Origin: Hesseltinella vesiculosa
Taxonomy: Eukaryota > Mucoromycota > Mucoromycetes > Mucorales > Cunninghamellaceae
Length of the DNA stretch: 64,000 nucleotides
Direction: 5' to 3'
NCBI GenBank assembly: GCA_002104935.1
Contig: MCGT01000019.1
Span: 62,001-126,000, forward strand
Under the pieces are notes generated by a model, which did not search any database, was not told the DNA's origin, and saw nothing but the letters and a program-made list of their open reading frames with translations. Made by a program: the position numbers and the translations under genes. Shown in pieces: positions 33,166 through 44,022 of the stretch. Position 1 is the first letter of the stretch. Each line of letters opens with the position of its first letter.

Positions 33166-34285
33166 ATGATGGACACAGATATGACCCTTTATGAAGCGCC
33201 CCCACCATACAACGAGGTGATCATCAAGAAGAAACAAGACCCAATCAAGCGAGTAAGCCCCACCTTCCTGGTATTCCATCCTTTGATCCTGACTTTGCCC
33301 CTCTTTTTTTTTTTCCCAGAAATCCTTCCCCCTTTATGACCATGCAACCAAGAAAAACACTTCTTCCAAGCAACCCTCTGCTTACTTGTAGGTTTAACCT
33401 CTCCACTTTTTCACCCTTCCTTGTCTCACTCACTCTTTTAACGATGCTGACAGGGAGGAAATGCTACGAGCAAAAACCAGCACCAGTGATGAAGAGCCAT
33501 TCAACCATCGATTGGAGCGGGTGTCGTCATGTCTTCAGCAGATGATTGACGAGGCCAAAGCCAGTCTCATCCATGGAGACCAGAATCAGAAGCTGCAGTA
33601 CGAACAAGACTTGGCTGTGCCAAAGAAAAAAAAGCGACGCTCTAAAACCCCCAGCAAACGACGCCGCTCCCTTTCCTCCTCGAAACCCAAGATGGATGAG
33701 CAAGGCACGAACGACAAGCCAAGGCAACTACAGAAGCGCCGGTCACGTCAGCGCCTGCGTGAAAGCCAGTCCAAGCTGTCGGCAGCTTTTGACCAGCTCA
33801 ATTATTCACTAGCCTACCATATGCTAGCCTCAAAGGCTGTGCCAGCTTCGCCTGCCGAAACCAGTCCTTCTCACGCCACTTTACCCAACATACCCACCTG
33901 CACCTCACCTGAGCCTGCACGCACTCCATCACCCACCATCCAATACCACCACCACCACCACCATCATCACTATTACCACGAACCGCAGCTCTCCCGCCCT
34001 TCTTCACCAGTACTACCTCTAAGCCCTCGACCCTCTTCACCAGAGCCATGCAAGAAGACATCCCCAAAGACGCCACGACCAACACTTGCCACTGTCCAAG
34101 CCCTGGCCGGCACCACGCTCATCTACTCAACGCTACATCACGTCTGTGAACTGTCCAAGACCTGGTCCGTGCTCTTCTCTCTCGCGTGGCTGCTGACCTG
34201 GCTCTCCGGCAAGAAAAAATCGTCAAGCCTTCGTCAACAGCTCCTTTCGTATTATTCCTCGTTGCTCCTCCGTTTCCGTTTCTAA
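33166..34285 (+). CDS. Tail-anchored protein with conserved RLxRVS helix (paralogue 2)
   Basis: Three exons: 33166-33252, 33320-33387, 33454-34285, giving 328 aa. It starts MMDTDMTLYEAPPPYNE, a PPxY-type sequence that could bind WW domains. Then comes a helix NHRLERVSSCLQQMIDEAKASL that matches the gene at 23087, a strongly basic stretch (KKKKRRSKTPSKRRR, a possible NLS), a Ser/Pro-rich region with eight consecutive His, and a hydrophobic C-terminal part (about 275-305) before a short basic tail. Probably a membrane-anchored protein related to the one 10 kb upstream. Function unknown. Confidence 0.65.
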
Positions 34286-34592
34286 AAAAAATATTCACTT
34301 TTTCCCCATTTTTTCCCATCTACGTCATGCCACTTCTTAATTTATGCCCTTTTTTTTTGATATCCCATAAATCCTTCATGCCCATTCCACTTTATGACCT
34401 TTTTTGTGTTACGTATGCTCATTCGTATATAAACTTTCCAGATATCCAGTATTTTTGTCTCCAAGCCTAATAAAGGTTCCAATTTTAGTTAATTATATGT
34501 ACACAAAAGAGTGGAAATAATAGGTACAGTCAAAAAAAAAAATCTGCAAAAGGGAAAAGGGGAATCATAGAAAGAATAAGGTGGGAGGGGTG

Positions 34593-36662
34593 CTAGTGGT
34601 CCATCAGAGAGTCTTGGTCGTCCAAAGGCTTTTTACCGAGGATGCCTAGCCGCAGAGATTCGACGGGCCCCAATTGATTTTGATCACGGCGCGAGCGGCT
34701 AGGTGAGGAGGTAAATGGTTGTTGTGAATCGTCAATGTCTTGCAAATGAGTCGGCAACAATGGTTTATCGGTTTCTTTGATGCTGGCAAGGGATGCGTCT
34801 ATGACAAAACAGGCCATGAGCCAACGTCTCTCACTTCCACACTGTCTTCTTTTGCATGGCTTTGGGCTTACCGTGGGGCAACCAGTAGGTTTTTTCATCG
34901 ACTTCGTCCGAGATATCGGGTTGGCCAGCCATGGTCAGGCTGGCCAGAGATTGTTGACGTATGGATTTACGAAGACGCATGGACTTGGATCGCGTGGTGC
35001 TGGCGTAGCGGCCAATGCCGCTAAAGGGTGCCGAGAACAGTTCCCCAGGGCCCGGGAGATCCTCGCCTGCATGGATACGGCTGTTGTCGTCTTGCACCTC
35101 GACCTTGGAAAATACGCTGAGGATGCTCTTGCTGCGGCGCATTTGTGAGGAAGAGCTGCTGTCGTAGCCGGAGGCCGAGAGGGTTGCATCCTTGTCGTCG
35201 TCGTGGCTGTCCTGATCATCCTCATCCTTTTTGTTGGGTGCGGCGGAAGAGTGGTGGAGCAGGGTGACACCGGAACAGATGCACACAAAACCTAGGCAGC
35301 AGGTGGCAATGTCGGTGCCCGAGGCACTGAAGCCTTGGAACAAGACCACCGAGCTGACGATGGTAAAGGTGGTGAAGACGACATAGTAGGTAGGCGTGAC
35401 CAGCGCCGTATTGTAGATGTTCAAAGCTTTGTTCAGATACACGATTTCCAGGATCAACGTCACCACAAGCACGCCCAGCATCAGATAGATAAACCAGTTG
35501 GTAAATTGGTTGCTGGTGGTGATCGAGTAAACCACCGCTGTACCAAATCCTTGGGTGAACACGACCGAGATGGAGCCGATCAACGAGCAAATAAAAATAT
35601 ACACTAGCATGTTCTTGTTGCCCCACTTTGGACCGGCATAAAAGATGAGCACGAGAGATATCAGCACAATCAAGCCCGCATAGATCAAGAACCCTAGGAG
35701 TTGCCAAGGAGAACAAAATCATGTCAGTGGGCCAGTGTAGGCCGAAAGAAAAAAGGGTAGGTCGTCATTTTACCTAGTTTTAGCACCAATGACTTGAAGC
35801 CGTCCACACTAGAATCGGCACTGGAGGTGGAGGGTGCGTGTAGGACAATGATGACAGCGCCAATAATGCATTGAATGCAGCCAACCCAACCATGAAAAGT
35901 CAATCGTTCATTTAAAAAGATAGACGACAGTATTGCACTAGAAATTGGAAAAAGGTCAATGACCATTCTTGCCCCTTGACCCGAATTTTTTTGTTTCCAA
36001 AAATAGGAGGGTAGAGCCAAGACCCTTTAAACTCTTTACCTAATGACCACCGAAGTTGCACCAATAGGCTAGGTTTGGGAAATAAAAAAAAAAGGAAAAG
36101 CGTTAGCAGTCGAGGGGGAACCATCCTGTTTTGTCCTCTGCCTTACCGTCACCAGGATTGCTGGAGCAAAACAATAGGCTACAAAGTTGCACGCTTCTCC
36201 AAGAATCACTAGTGAGTGTTGTTAAGAAAGGAAAGGTGTATTTTTAGCAAGCAATTCTTAAACGTCGTTGGGTAAACCCGGCGGACTTACTTAGAATCAT
36301 CCCAGACCACCAAGTGATTGATTTGAGGTAGGCATAACCTTCGCCTGCCAAAGCACCTGTCAAAAAAGTACGGGTTGGTTACGATGAGCTTTGAAGCATT
36401 CCTTTTTTGCATGTTTCTGATCTGTCTTACCAGACTTTTCCGTCGATTGCAACAGTCCCTTTTTTTTGAATACAAAACTGGTGCCGATCAGGAAACCTAA
36501 CAAGAGCAGAATATCCCATTCAGTAACGGAATCACTGCCGCGCAAAAAAAAAAAAAAAACCAGTTATCTCTGTCCATGTTTCCTACCACTGCCAATGGCT
36601 AGAGCTGCACCAATGCCTTTATATAATGCACCTTCTCCACCACTTGTGATTGGATTGCTCAT
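34593..36662 (-). CDS. NIPA-family magnesium transporter
   Basis: Eight exons: 36662-36587, 36496-36431, 36356-36291, 36208-36147, 36068-36040, 35937-35774, 35693-34835, 34782-34593, giving 503 aa. NIPA (DUF803) proteins are Mg2+ transporters with nine helices of the drug/metabolite-transporter fold. Visible signature: YKGIGAALAIGSG, IGTSFVFKKKGLL, ALAGEGYAYL, LGEACNFVAYCFAPAILVTPIGATSVVI, FLNERLTFHGWVGC and further helices up to about residue 320. The last ~170 residues are a cytosolic Ser/Asp-rich tail, absent from the core fold and likely regulatory. Final splice: donor TGGAA|GTGAGA to acceptor GCCAG|CATC, the only frame-keeping choice. Very short exons (29-76 nt) at the 5' end. Confidence 0.9.
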
Positions 36663-37054
36663 AATGCTGTGAAGGTTGAATTCAAATTGGAAAAAAAAAG
36701 TGAGAAAGAAAGGAAACGAAAAAAAAGGCATTTTTTTTTCTTGTGGCGCCCTGTGGCACAAACATCCTTCCCAATAGAGTGGGCTTGCACCGCTTCAAGA
36801 CATCGCCGATGTCATTCTATGCAGCATTGAAATAAATGCCGATGAATCTACGCCATTGAAAAATAGGACCATGAGAAAACAGCACAGCATCAACAAAGTT
36901 GGGGCGGATGGGCCGGGTAGAAAAAATCAAAATTGGAAAATGCTGAGAAGTGCTGAGATCCGGGCTTTCAACGTGGCACCTTGACCATCAAACACAACAG
37001 TACGAATCCGGATATACTTGCAAATGCTCATCTAACCATCATCAACTTGTAATC
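36663..37054. other. Upstream flank of NIPA gene
   Basis: AT-rich, no gene recognised. The sequence passes into the duplicated repeat block. Confidence 0.4.
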
Positions 37055-37398
37055 AAAATCTGGCCGCCAGCAGTTTATTCAAGAGCAATCTGTCGGACTT
37101 TGAATGGGGCTGGAGGGGGTTTTTTTTTTTTTGACTGATGGAAAGTTGGCTGGGCAACCTTGGCGGATCGATCAGGTTTTAGCGCGTATGATCATCACTG
37201 GTGATTCATTGCATTCATGCCAAACTTCACCTCGATCCACTCGCTGAGAAATGCTGTGTAAGGTCGTTTTTTTTTTCAGAATGGCCTGTGACCCTCCAGA
37301 TGACCTGGGTAAAAATCATCCTATTTCCAACCTCGACATGATTTTTTCAGTGTCACCATCCATAGTTACGCTTCATTGCATTCATTTGATTTTATTTT

Positions 37399-37425
37399 CA
37401 TATTAATCAGGAACTGATTAATATG
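37399..37425. repeat. Perfect 12-bp-arm palindrome, spacer GAA
   Basis: CATATTAATCAG-GAA-CTGATTAATATG. The same palindrome in the right unit (38588-38614) has spacer TTC, the reverse complement. Confidence 0.9.
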
Positions 37426-37506
37426 ATTTTCGGTATATTATTTTTGGCTGAAAGGTATGACAAGATGGGGTGGTGTGGGTGACTAATGACTAGTATACGC
37501 ACGATG

Positions 37507-38082
37507 TTTCCTGGGTCAGGTAGGTGACGGTATTTCTGAGATTGCACTGTCATCCAAAGATTTTCGCTTGTGGGCTGTTGGAAGAGGTTCGGGGAGGGGT
37601 GAACACCAAGCATGGAAACAATTCACAACGGACAGAAGATCGTCGTCACAGGCAAGGAACTGCGAAAGGTCGTTGAGGGAAGCTGGTATGGTGAGGGTGC
37701 AAAGTTCAACCTTGATGTAAAGACCTTCAGCAAGCAGCGTACTAAGAAAAAATGTCATTTTGAACCCAACCACTTGGATTGTGAGACAGCCCTTGAGATT
37801 GTTTTGGTCAATTGAGTTTTTTGAAAAAACACCAAGGCGACCAAGTCCTTCGCAGCAAAGCAGGTTGACGTATTCGTCGTTGGCTTCATTCGGCAATACC
37901 CAATGACATTCCAAAGTATAAGCCGTCTATGCTTGTAATCAACGAATCTGGTCGAGCTGCTGTCAGGGTGTTGTCATTCTTGGCTTCACCATTAATAGCA
38001 GAGGTCCTAGGATGTGAAACTTCAGTGCCTTGCCAGTAGTACTCTAGCACTTACCATCGAAAGTTTTCGGGGTGTTCTGAGT
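37507..38082 (-). pseudogene. Truncated duplicate of the 3' end of the PD-(D/E)XK-like gene
   Basis: Corresponds to the last exon and a scrap of the preceding one of the gene at 38672-40868. It retains DLSQFLACDDDLLSVVN and GVFSKNSIDQNNLKG almost unchanged. A one-base deletion near 37893 (CGGCAATACCC against TCGGCAAAACCC) breaks the frame upstream, and the 5' exons are absent. Produced by the 1-kb tandem duplication; probably non-functional. Confidence 0.8.
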
Positions 38083-38239
38083 TTCTTCTTGTATATGAAT
38101 ACTAGACACCTTTTATTTGGGATAATCAATTGTTAGAATATATATATCAATATTGTAAAAGAATGAAAAAGCCTACCAAATCCTTTTCGGTGTCTTCCTA
38201 ATCAACTTCAGAAAAAAAAAGAAAAAGCAAAAAAAAAAA

Positions 38240-39265
38240 AATCTGGCCGCCAGCAGTTTATTCAAGAGCAATCTGCCGGGGCTGGAGGGGTTTTTTTTTT
38301 TTTTGATCCCCTTTTTGGGTGACTTGATGGAAAGTTGGCTGGGCAACCTTGACGGATCTATCAGATTTTAGCGAGTATGATCATCACTGGTGATTCATTG
38401 CATTCATGCCAAACTTCACCTCGATCCACTCGCTGAGAAATGCTGTATAAGGTCGTTTTTTTTTTCAGAATGGCATGTGACCCTCCAGATGACCTGGGTA
38501 AAAATCATCCTATTTCCAACCTCGACATGATTTTTTCAGTGTCACCATCCATAATTACGCTTCACTGCATTCATTTGATTTTATTTTCATATTAATCAGT
38601 TCCTGATTAATATGATTTTCGGTATATTATTTTTGGCTGAAAGGTATGACAAGATGGGGTGGTGTGGGTGACTAGTGACTAGTATAAGCACGACGTTTCA
38701 TGGATCGGGTTGGTGACACAATTTCTGAGAATGCACTGTCATCCAAAGATTTTCGCTTGTGGGCTGTTGGAAGAGGTTCGGGGAGGGGTGAACACCAAGC
38801 ATGGAAACAATTCACAACGGACAGAAGATCGTCGTCACAGGCAAGGAACTGCGAAAGGTCGTTGAGGGAAGCTGGTATGGTGAGGGTGCAAAGTTCAACC
38901 ATGGCATAAAGACCATCGGCAAGCAGTGTAGTGAGAAAAAATGTCATTTTGAACCCAACCACTTGGATTGTGAGACAGCCCTTGAGATTGTTTTGGTCGA
39001 TTGAGTTTTTTGAGAAAACACCAAGGCGCACCAAGTCCTTCGCAGCAAAGTAAGTTGATGTGTTCGTCGTTGGCTTCATTTCGGCAAAACCCAATGACAT
39101 TCCAAAGTATAAGCCGTCCATGCTTGTAATCAACGAGTCTGGTCGAGCTGCTGTCAGGGTGTTGTCATTCTTGGCTTCACCATTAATAACAGAGGTCCTA
39201 GGATGTGAAACTTCAGTGCCTTGCCTGCTATTTCCATCACACTTGTACGCCAGCACTTACCATCG
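38240..39265. repeat. Tandem segmental duplication, right unit
   Basis: Second copy of the block at 37055-38085, offset about 1.18 kb. It includes the intact 3' end of the family gene. The two units are separated by about 155 nt of AT-rich sequence. Confidence 0.85.
38588..38614. repeat. Perfect 12-bp-arm palindrome, spacer TTC
   Basis: Same arms as 37399-37425 with the three central bases inverted. Confidence 0.9.
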
Positions 39266-40868
39266 AAAGAACACGTCATTTTCGGGGTCATCGAAGAGCC
39301 CACTAAGAATAGGGTCAACGAATCGAGCACAATGCTCCGCTTCTTGAACGGCATCCTTGAAATTTTCCTTTGGCAATTTTTCAATACTAGGCATAAAATT
39401 GAATTAAAGAATGAATTTGTAGTTGTAATAAGGAATGACTTTTGATTAAAACCTACAGTTTGGCTATGACCCCAACGACTTTTGCCTCCGCCAATGACAG
39501 GCTTCGACAAAGAATATGCAAATCAATGACAGCATCCCGTCTTTGAATTCGACCATGTTTGATATCCTAGTTGCCATTGTTAATCAGCTTCAAATTCCAT
39601 CAAGTAACAAAAAGTAAATAAATACCTTGACAACCTTAGACACTTGTTTCATCGGTTCCAAGGGAAACTCTTTTCCATGGGCACCAACAGAAAACATTTG
39701 ATGCATATGGTCCACAACATCGTTGACCACGTGCCGATCAAAAAGGGCGATGATGTCAGGGTGGAATCGCTCTTTCTGTACAAGGAAGATGGAGAAGAGC
39801 GATCTACGGAAAAAAAAAAAAAAAAAAGTCAGCATTCTGTCATAAATTTCTGTCACCTATCCTACTCCCTCCTTCATCATCCAACCACGTACAGAATATG
39901 ATGAACATGGCTTTCTAAAAAAAACTGATTGCCTACGCTGATTGCTGCTGCCGCCTGGAAAGCATAAAACAGAACTGATATATCGACACCGTTTAGGATG
40001 AATCTGTTTGCAGGTGCCGGAATCTTTATTGCCGGGATGGCAATTCCAAGTTCACTGTAGAAACGAAACCATGTCAACATCTGAATTACATCACTGTCTA
40101 CGAATTACTTATTTCTTCGGCCGTCTTCAGATAACTGTTGGGGTAAGTCAGCTTCGCTAAAAAGCCAAAGGGGAACATTAGTGCAGCTCAGCGGCATTCC
40201 AATCAGGGAGCAGTAGCAGAGTTGAGAAACATACCTGCTGTTCATTTTGGTATTTTCCTTGTCAGTTCTTTGGCTAGTGGAGGGTGAATGGCTATCATAA
40301 GTACAATGAAAAAAAAAGGTGATGAAGATATTATAACATGTGTCACACATGGCAGAGCCAGCAACAGCATACCTGGTGGTCAGCGATTGGATAAGCTTGC
40401 CTCCGACTACATTGCTGACTTCGTTCAACACGGATAGACCTTGCAATTTGAAAGAGTTGCGGCAAGAAATCTATTGAATTAAGACCGTTAGTTTGACATG
40501 GCTTGTCAAGCATTTCTTAGTAAACATACGATGCCTTTCGTTTCTTCATAAAGAAAAGTCCAAATCTCTTGGTCGTACTTGATACTAGAAGAGGGAAAAT
40601 ACAGTATAATTATAACAACATGCACGTACAATTAGAAGAATAAGAAATTTAAGAAGTCTGCATTTTACCGGTCTGGTCGATCGTTGCGCGATGAATTCCA
40701 CGATTGAATGAATCGTTTCTTCCAAACAGAGTACAAGTTGCTTGGGCTGTTGGTGCTCAAACTTGATGACCAGACGGCCATGTTTTCAGTATAGGATTCT
40801 AGGAATCCTTCAAACGAAGCATCTCTTTTCATAACATACTCTGCTATTTCAATGCTGCCAGGAAACAT
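38672..40868 (-). CDS. PD-(D/E)XK-like family protein, intron-rich member
   Basis: Ten exons: 40868-40669, 40584-40530, 40470-40373, 40291-40235, 40156-40109, 40054-39893, 39803-39626, 39566-39457, 39386-39261, 39197-38672; frame is kept at every join, 519 aa. The N-terminal half is unknown. From about residue 300 it aligns with the protein at 49003: SLSLAEAK...LIEKLP, CARFVDPILSGLFDDPEND, FRWT, then RPD (D365) and FAEMKP (E384, K386), then KDLVRLGVFSKNSID, IQVVGFKMTFF and IPASLNDL. PD-x18-ExK followed by a K/D-rich helix is the pattern of PD-(D/E)XK nuclease folds; that fold is my inference. Similar proteins are, to my knowledge, abundant in Mucorales genomes and unnamed. A basic tail (KRRAY) ends the protein. 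Confidence 0.72.
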
Positions 40869-41106
40869 AATGACGATAAACAGAAAAAAATCAAGAAAGA
40901 AAGAGATAACGGCTCACGCGCACTGATAAAAAAAAAAACGCAGTAACGCAGTTTGATTGGACAGGCCGGATTTCCCACAAAACCAGTTCCCTCCATTTCA
41001 CTTTTGTTCCTTTTTTTCTTTTATGGATCACATGCTTGCCAATAGATTGAAATTCGGATGCCTACATGCCCATACTATGGTCAGTAAGCTCCCTGTTATC
41101 ATCGAT

Positions 41107-41755
41107 CCATCTCTTACTCAAAGACAATGGCAAGTAATAGAAACGATACTCTTTAGTGATGTTTAACTGACCCTTTTTTTTTGTTCTTTTGTTTTTGGGT
41201 TTATCCTAGCCCTGGGGGTGACTGCTTGAACCGTATTACGGCGCTAGAGTTACCCCGAGTGAAAGCGTACATGCTTGCTTTGCCCATATCATGGTCTTTG
41301 AAGCTGTCGTTAGTAGCGAACTCGTTCTTTTGTGATGGCCAGGGACGACTACTTGAACCGTATCACGGCGCTTGAGCTGTCCCGAGTGAGAGCAAGTGAC
41401 GCTGCATTGCCCATATCATGGTCTCTGAGGTCCTTGTTAGTAGCACCGAGCCATCTCTTACCCAATGACAATGGCAAGTAATAGAAACGATACTCTTTAG
41501 TGATGTTGAACTGACCCTTTTTTTTTGTTCTTTTGTTTTTGGGTTTATCCTAGCCCTAGGGGTGACTGCTTGAACCGTATTACGGCGCTCGAGTAACCCC
41601 GAGTGAAAGCGTACGTGCTTGCTTTGCCCATATCATGGTCTTTGAAGCTGTCGTTAGTAGCGAACTCGTTCTTTTGTGATGACCAGGGACGACTACTTGA
41701 ACCGTATCACAGCGCTTGAGCTGTCCCGAGTGAGAGCAAGTGACTCTGCATCAAA
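41107..41755. repeat. Nested tandem repeat, period about 344 bp
   Basis: Units 41107-41450 and 41451-41755 both begin near CATCTCTTAC and share CAATGGCAAGTAATAG, a T-run, GTTTTTGGGTTTATCCTAG, TGAACCGTATTACGGCGCT and CATATCATGGTCT. Inside each unit the last ~110 nt occur twice (TGAACCGTATYACGGCGCT, YCCCGAGTGARAGC). It has no coding potential. Confidence 0.8.
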
Positions 41756-41983
41756 CTATTACTGGGACCCTCGATCATAATCACTCCACGCATCCCATAT
41801 CCACTGTATCTGCCTGCCATCTGAAATTGGTGTAAGCCGGTTCCTCAAGAACACCGAGGCACCTGTGGAAAAGCAATATGTTCATCGCCACTGTCCTGTT
41901 AAAAAATTACCATTCCCCAGAACCGCCATCTTGGATACCACTGATATAAAGTGCAAATAAAGTAGCCTTGTCTGACTTCCTAT

Positions 41984-42360
41984 GACTTCTCTAATCCTCA
42001 TCGATTTTCAATGAACGTCGTCGGAACAGCGAGACTTATTTCTACGTATGTGAACCTTCCAGTCCGTCGAGTGACATCGCAATTCAACAATATTGTGCCT
42101 GTCCTTGCTGTAAGGATCATTTTGCCGAGTCAACCGACCTGAGCACACAAAGAATACTTCGGTCACCAATCCCAAGAGCAATTAGATCAGCAACACGAAG
42201 AAAATGTACCGAGCTGGTCGCTGTCAGTTGATTCTTCTATACCTACCAATACGTTTGCCATCGCCTTTGAGCACTCCGCCAAAGCTCCGCCAAAAAAAAA
42301 AGAAACTGGCAGGCATGCCATGGGCTCTTTTGGCATAAGTGCAAGTGATATGTTTATTTT
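41984..42360 (+). pseudogene. Internally deleted copy of the zinc-finger PD-(D/E)XK-like gene
   Basis: 41984-42240 matches 49110-49364 of the gene at 49003 (TCCTCATCGATTTT, CGTCGAGTGACRTCG, TGCCTGTCCTTGCTGTAA, GAAAATGTACCGAGC). Then 42271-42355 matches its 3' flank at 50475-50560 (GCTCCRCCAAAAAA, GGCATG, TTTTG-CATAA). About 1.1 kb of coding sequence is missing between the two parts, and the N-terminal part is frameshifted. It resembles a deletion derivative of a mobile unit or of a recombined gene copy. Confidence 0.75.
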
Positions 42361-42392
42361 TGTATATATATAATTGAGTGAAAAGAGGGAGA

Positions 42393-44022
42393 TTAGAAGA
42401 ATGGAGAATGCTGTTGATGAGAGGTGTTGTGCGTCGAGGTGGTGCGCAGGGTGCTGGATGGGCCCAGGGTTGAAGGGTGGGGCGAGAAGCTGGCGGCATG
42501 GCTGTCGACAGGTGACATGGTGGCCTGATCTTCATTGGTCCAGGCGTCATAGGCTGCAGGTTTCTCTAGAGAGTCGTCCCACATGAGGTCATTGTTCATA
42601 AAGGAGGAGGTGTCGATGGCAGGTAGGGCTTCGCTATCGGGGCGTGGCCGAGGCGATGCGTGGCGTGGAGAGGCGTATCGTGGCTGGGCTTGGGCAAGGT
42701 TGGGAGAGGCGACGGAGCCCGAGGGCGTCAAGGTGCCAAAGCCGTGATCCATCATAACCATGGGAGGAGGTGGACTATCGTTGACAGCCCGGGGTGACAA
42801 GGGGCGGGGCTGCAGGGCAGTGATGGAGGCACCGCGAGCTTGGCGGGTGAAGGAGGTGGTGGCTTGGGCCATAGAGGGAGGGTCAGCGTAGTCGGAGAAG
42901 TCCATGGCATAATCACTGGAGGAATTAGAGATGGGGCGGCGGTCGTGGCCGAGGTAGGGGGAGGCGGCAGAGGAAGCCAGGTCGTGGCTGATGGTGTGGG
43001 AATGACCGCTGATCATGAGCTGTTCGTCGGATTGAAGGGCCAGTTGATCCTTGCTGAGCATCTGGGCCAAAAAGTTGTATTTGGACGCACGCTTGCCCTG
43101 CATCTCGGTGAAGGAGTCATTGAAATCTTGAGCATACAATTTCAGGTTGCGCTGTTTCCGGTGTCGGCGTTGGCAGTACCAAAAGACGGCGGCGAGTAAG
43201 CCTAGAGCAGCAAGGGCGCCCACGACAATGCCGGCAATGGCACCGCCCGAAAGTGCATGTTGAGAGGCACCGGACGGACGGCCTTGACAGGTGCCTACGC
43301 AGTAACCCGAGTTGCACTGGAAATCAGCGGCACATACCGTGCCGTCAAGGGCTTTGGCGATACACACCTTGGAGGCGGCGTTGCAGTACATGGAGGAAGG
43401 ACAGGAGCCGTCGGATTGGGCTTGGGGATCCGAGGCACATTCGTTGCTGCCGAGCATAAGGGTGGCGTTGACGGACGTGGCTGTCGATTCGATAGAGTAA
43501 GGCGGGCTGGTGGTGGAGACATAGAGAGTGGAGGAATACACGGTGGATGGCTGGAGAGGAGTGGGGCTAGATTGGGTGGGGTTGGTTTGGATAGGCGTGG
43601 TGGGTGGTGGGTTTGGCGTGGTTTGAACAGGAGTGGTATGTGGAGGTTCTGTGGTTGTTGGTGGAGGGGGAGGGTTGGTGGTGGGTGGTGGTGGTGTAGT
43701 GGCAGGAGGTGTGGTAGGTTCAGGAGTGGTGGTGGGTGGTGGCGAGTTGACGGGAGGAGTGGTGGGTGGAGGGGCGCCTGAAGAAGGCGCAGGGTTGGGC
43801 TCTGATGGAGGATTAGCAGAAGGGCTGTCGGTGGTGGAATCAGCACTAGCATTCGAGTTGGGGGATATACTGGAGGGTGGGTTATCAGCAGATGGCTGTG
43901 ATGCCTGTGTGCCTGAGGAAGACGAACCTTGTCTTGCCTGTAACTTTGCTGAAAGCAAAAAAAAAAAAAGTCAGCTTGGAGGAGAGGTTGCTGAGTCGAC
44001 TGGGCTTACCTGATACGCTCAT
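42393..44022 (-). CDS. Mucin-like single-pass membrane protein with Cys-rich module
   Basis: Two exons, 44022-44010 and 43948-42393, giving 522 aa. About residues 20-150 are Pro/Thr/Ser repeats (PPPTT, TTPP) typical of O-glycosylated stalks. A compact module with eight Cys (CASDP...CPSSMYC...CIAK...CAADFQC...GYC..TC) lies at about 180-230, then one membrane helix (AIAGIVVGALAALGLLAAVFWYC) and a ~240-residue cytosolic tail rich in Ser/Pro. The layout suggests a cell-wall or plasma-membrane sensor. The hydrophobic stretch encoded just upstream in frame looks like a signal peptide but contains no ATG, so a missing 5' exon is likely. Confidence 0.72.

Larger units (their letters stand above)
37055..38085. 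repeat. Tandem segmental duplication, left unit
   Basis: About 1.03 kb that is repeated at 38240-39265 with high identity and small indels. It contains an R1-like segment (GTTGGCTGGGCAACC, GATCAGGTTTTAGCG), an AT palindrome (37399-37425) and a truncated 3' end of the family gene (minus strand). Confidence 0.85.

Noticed and set aside
37055..39265. CRISPR-like direct repeats
   Set aside because: The repeats are two large unequal units, not short regularly spaced repeats, and the genome is eukaryotic.
43257..43852. Gly/Val-rich plus-strand and Pro/His-rich alternative minus-strand frames over the mucin-like gene
   Set aside because: Out-of-frame readings of the CCN/ACN repeats of the real gene.
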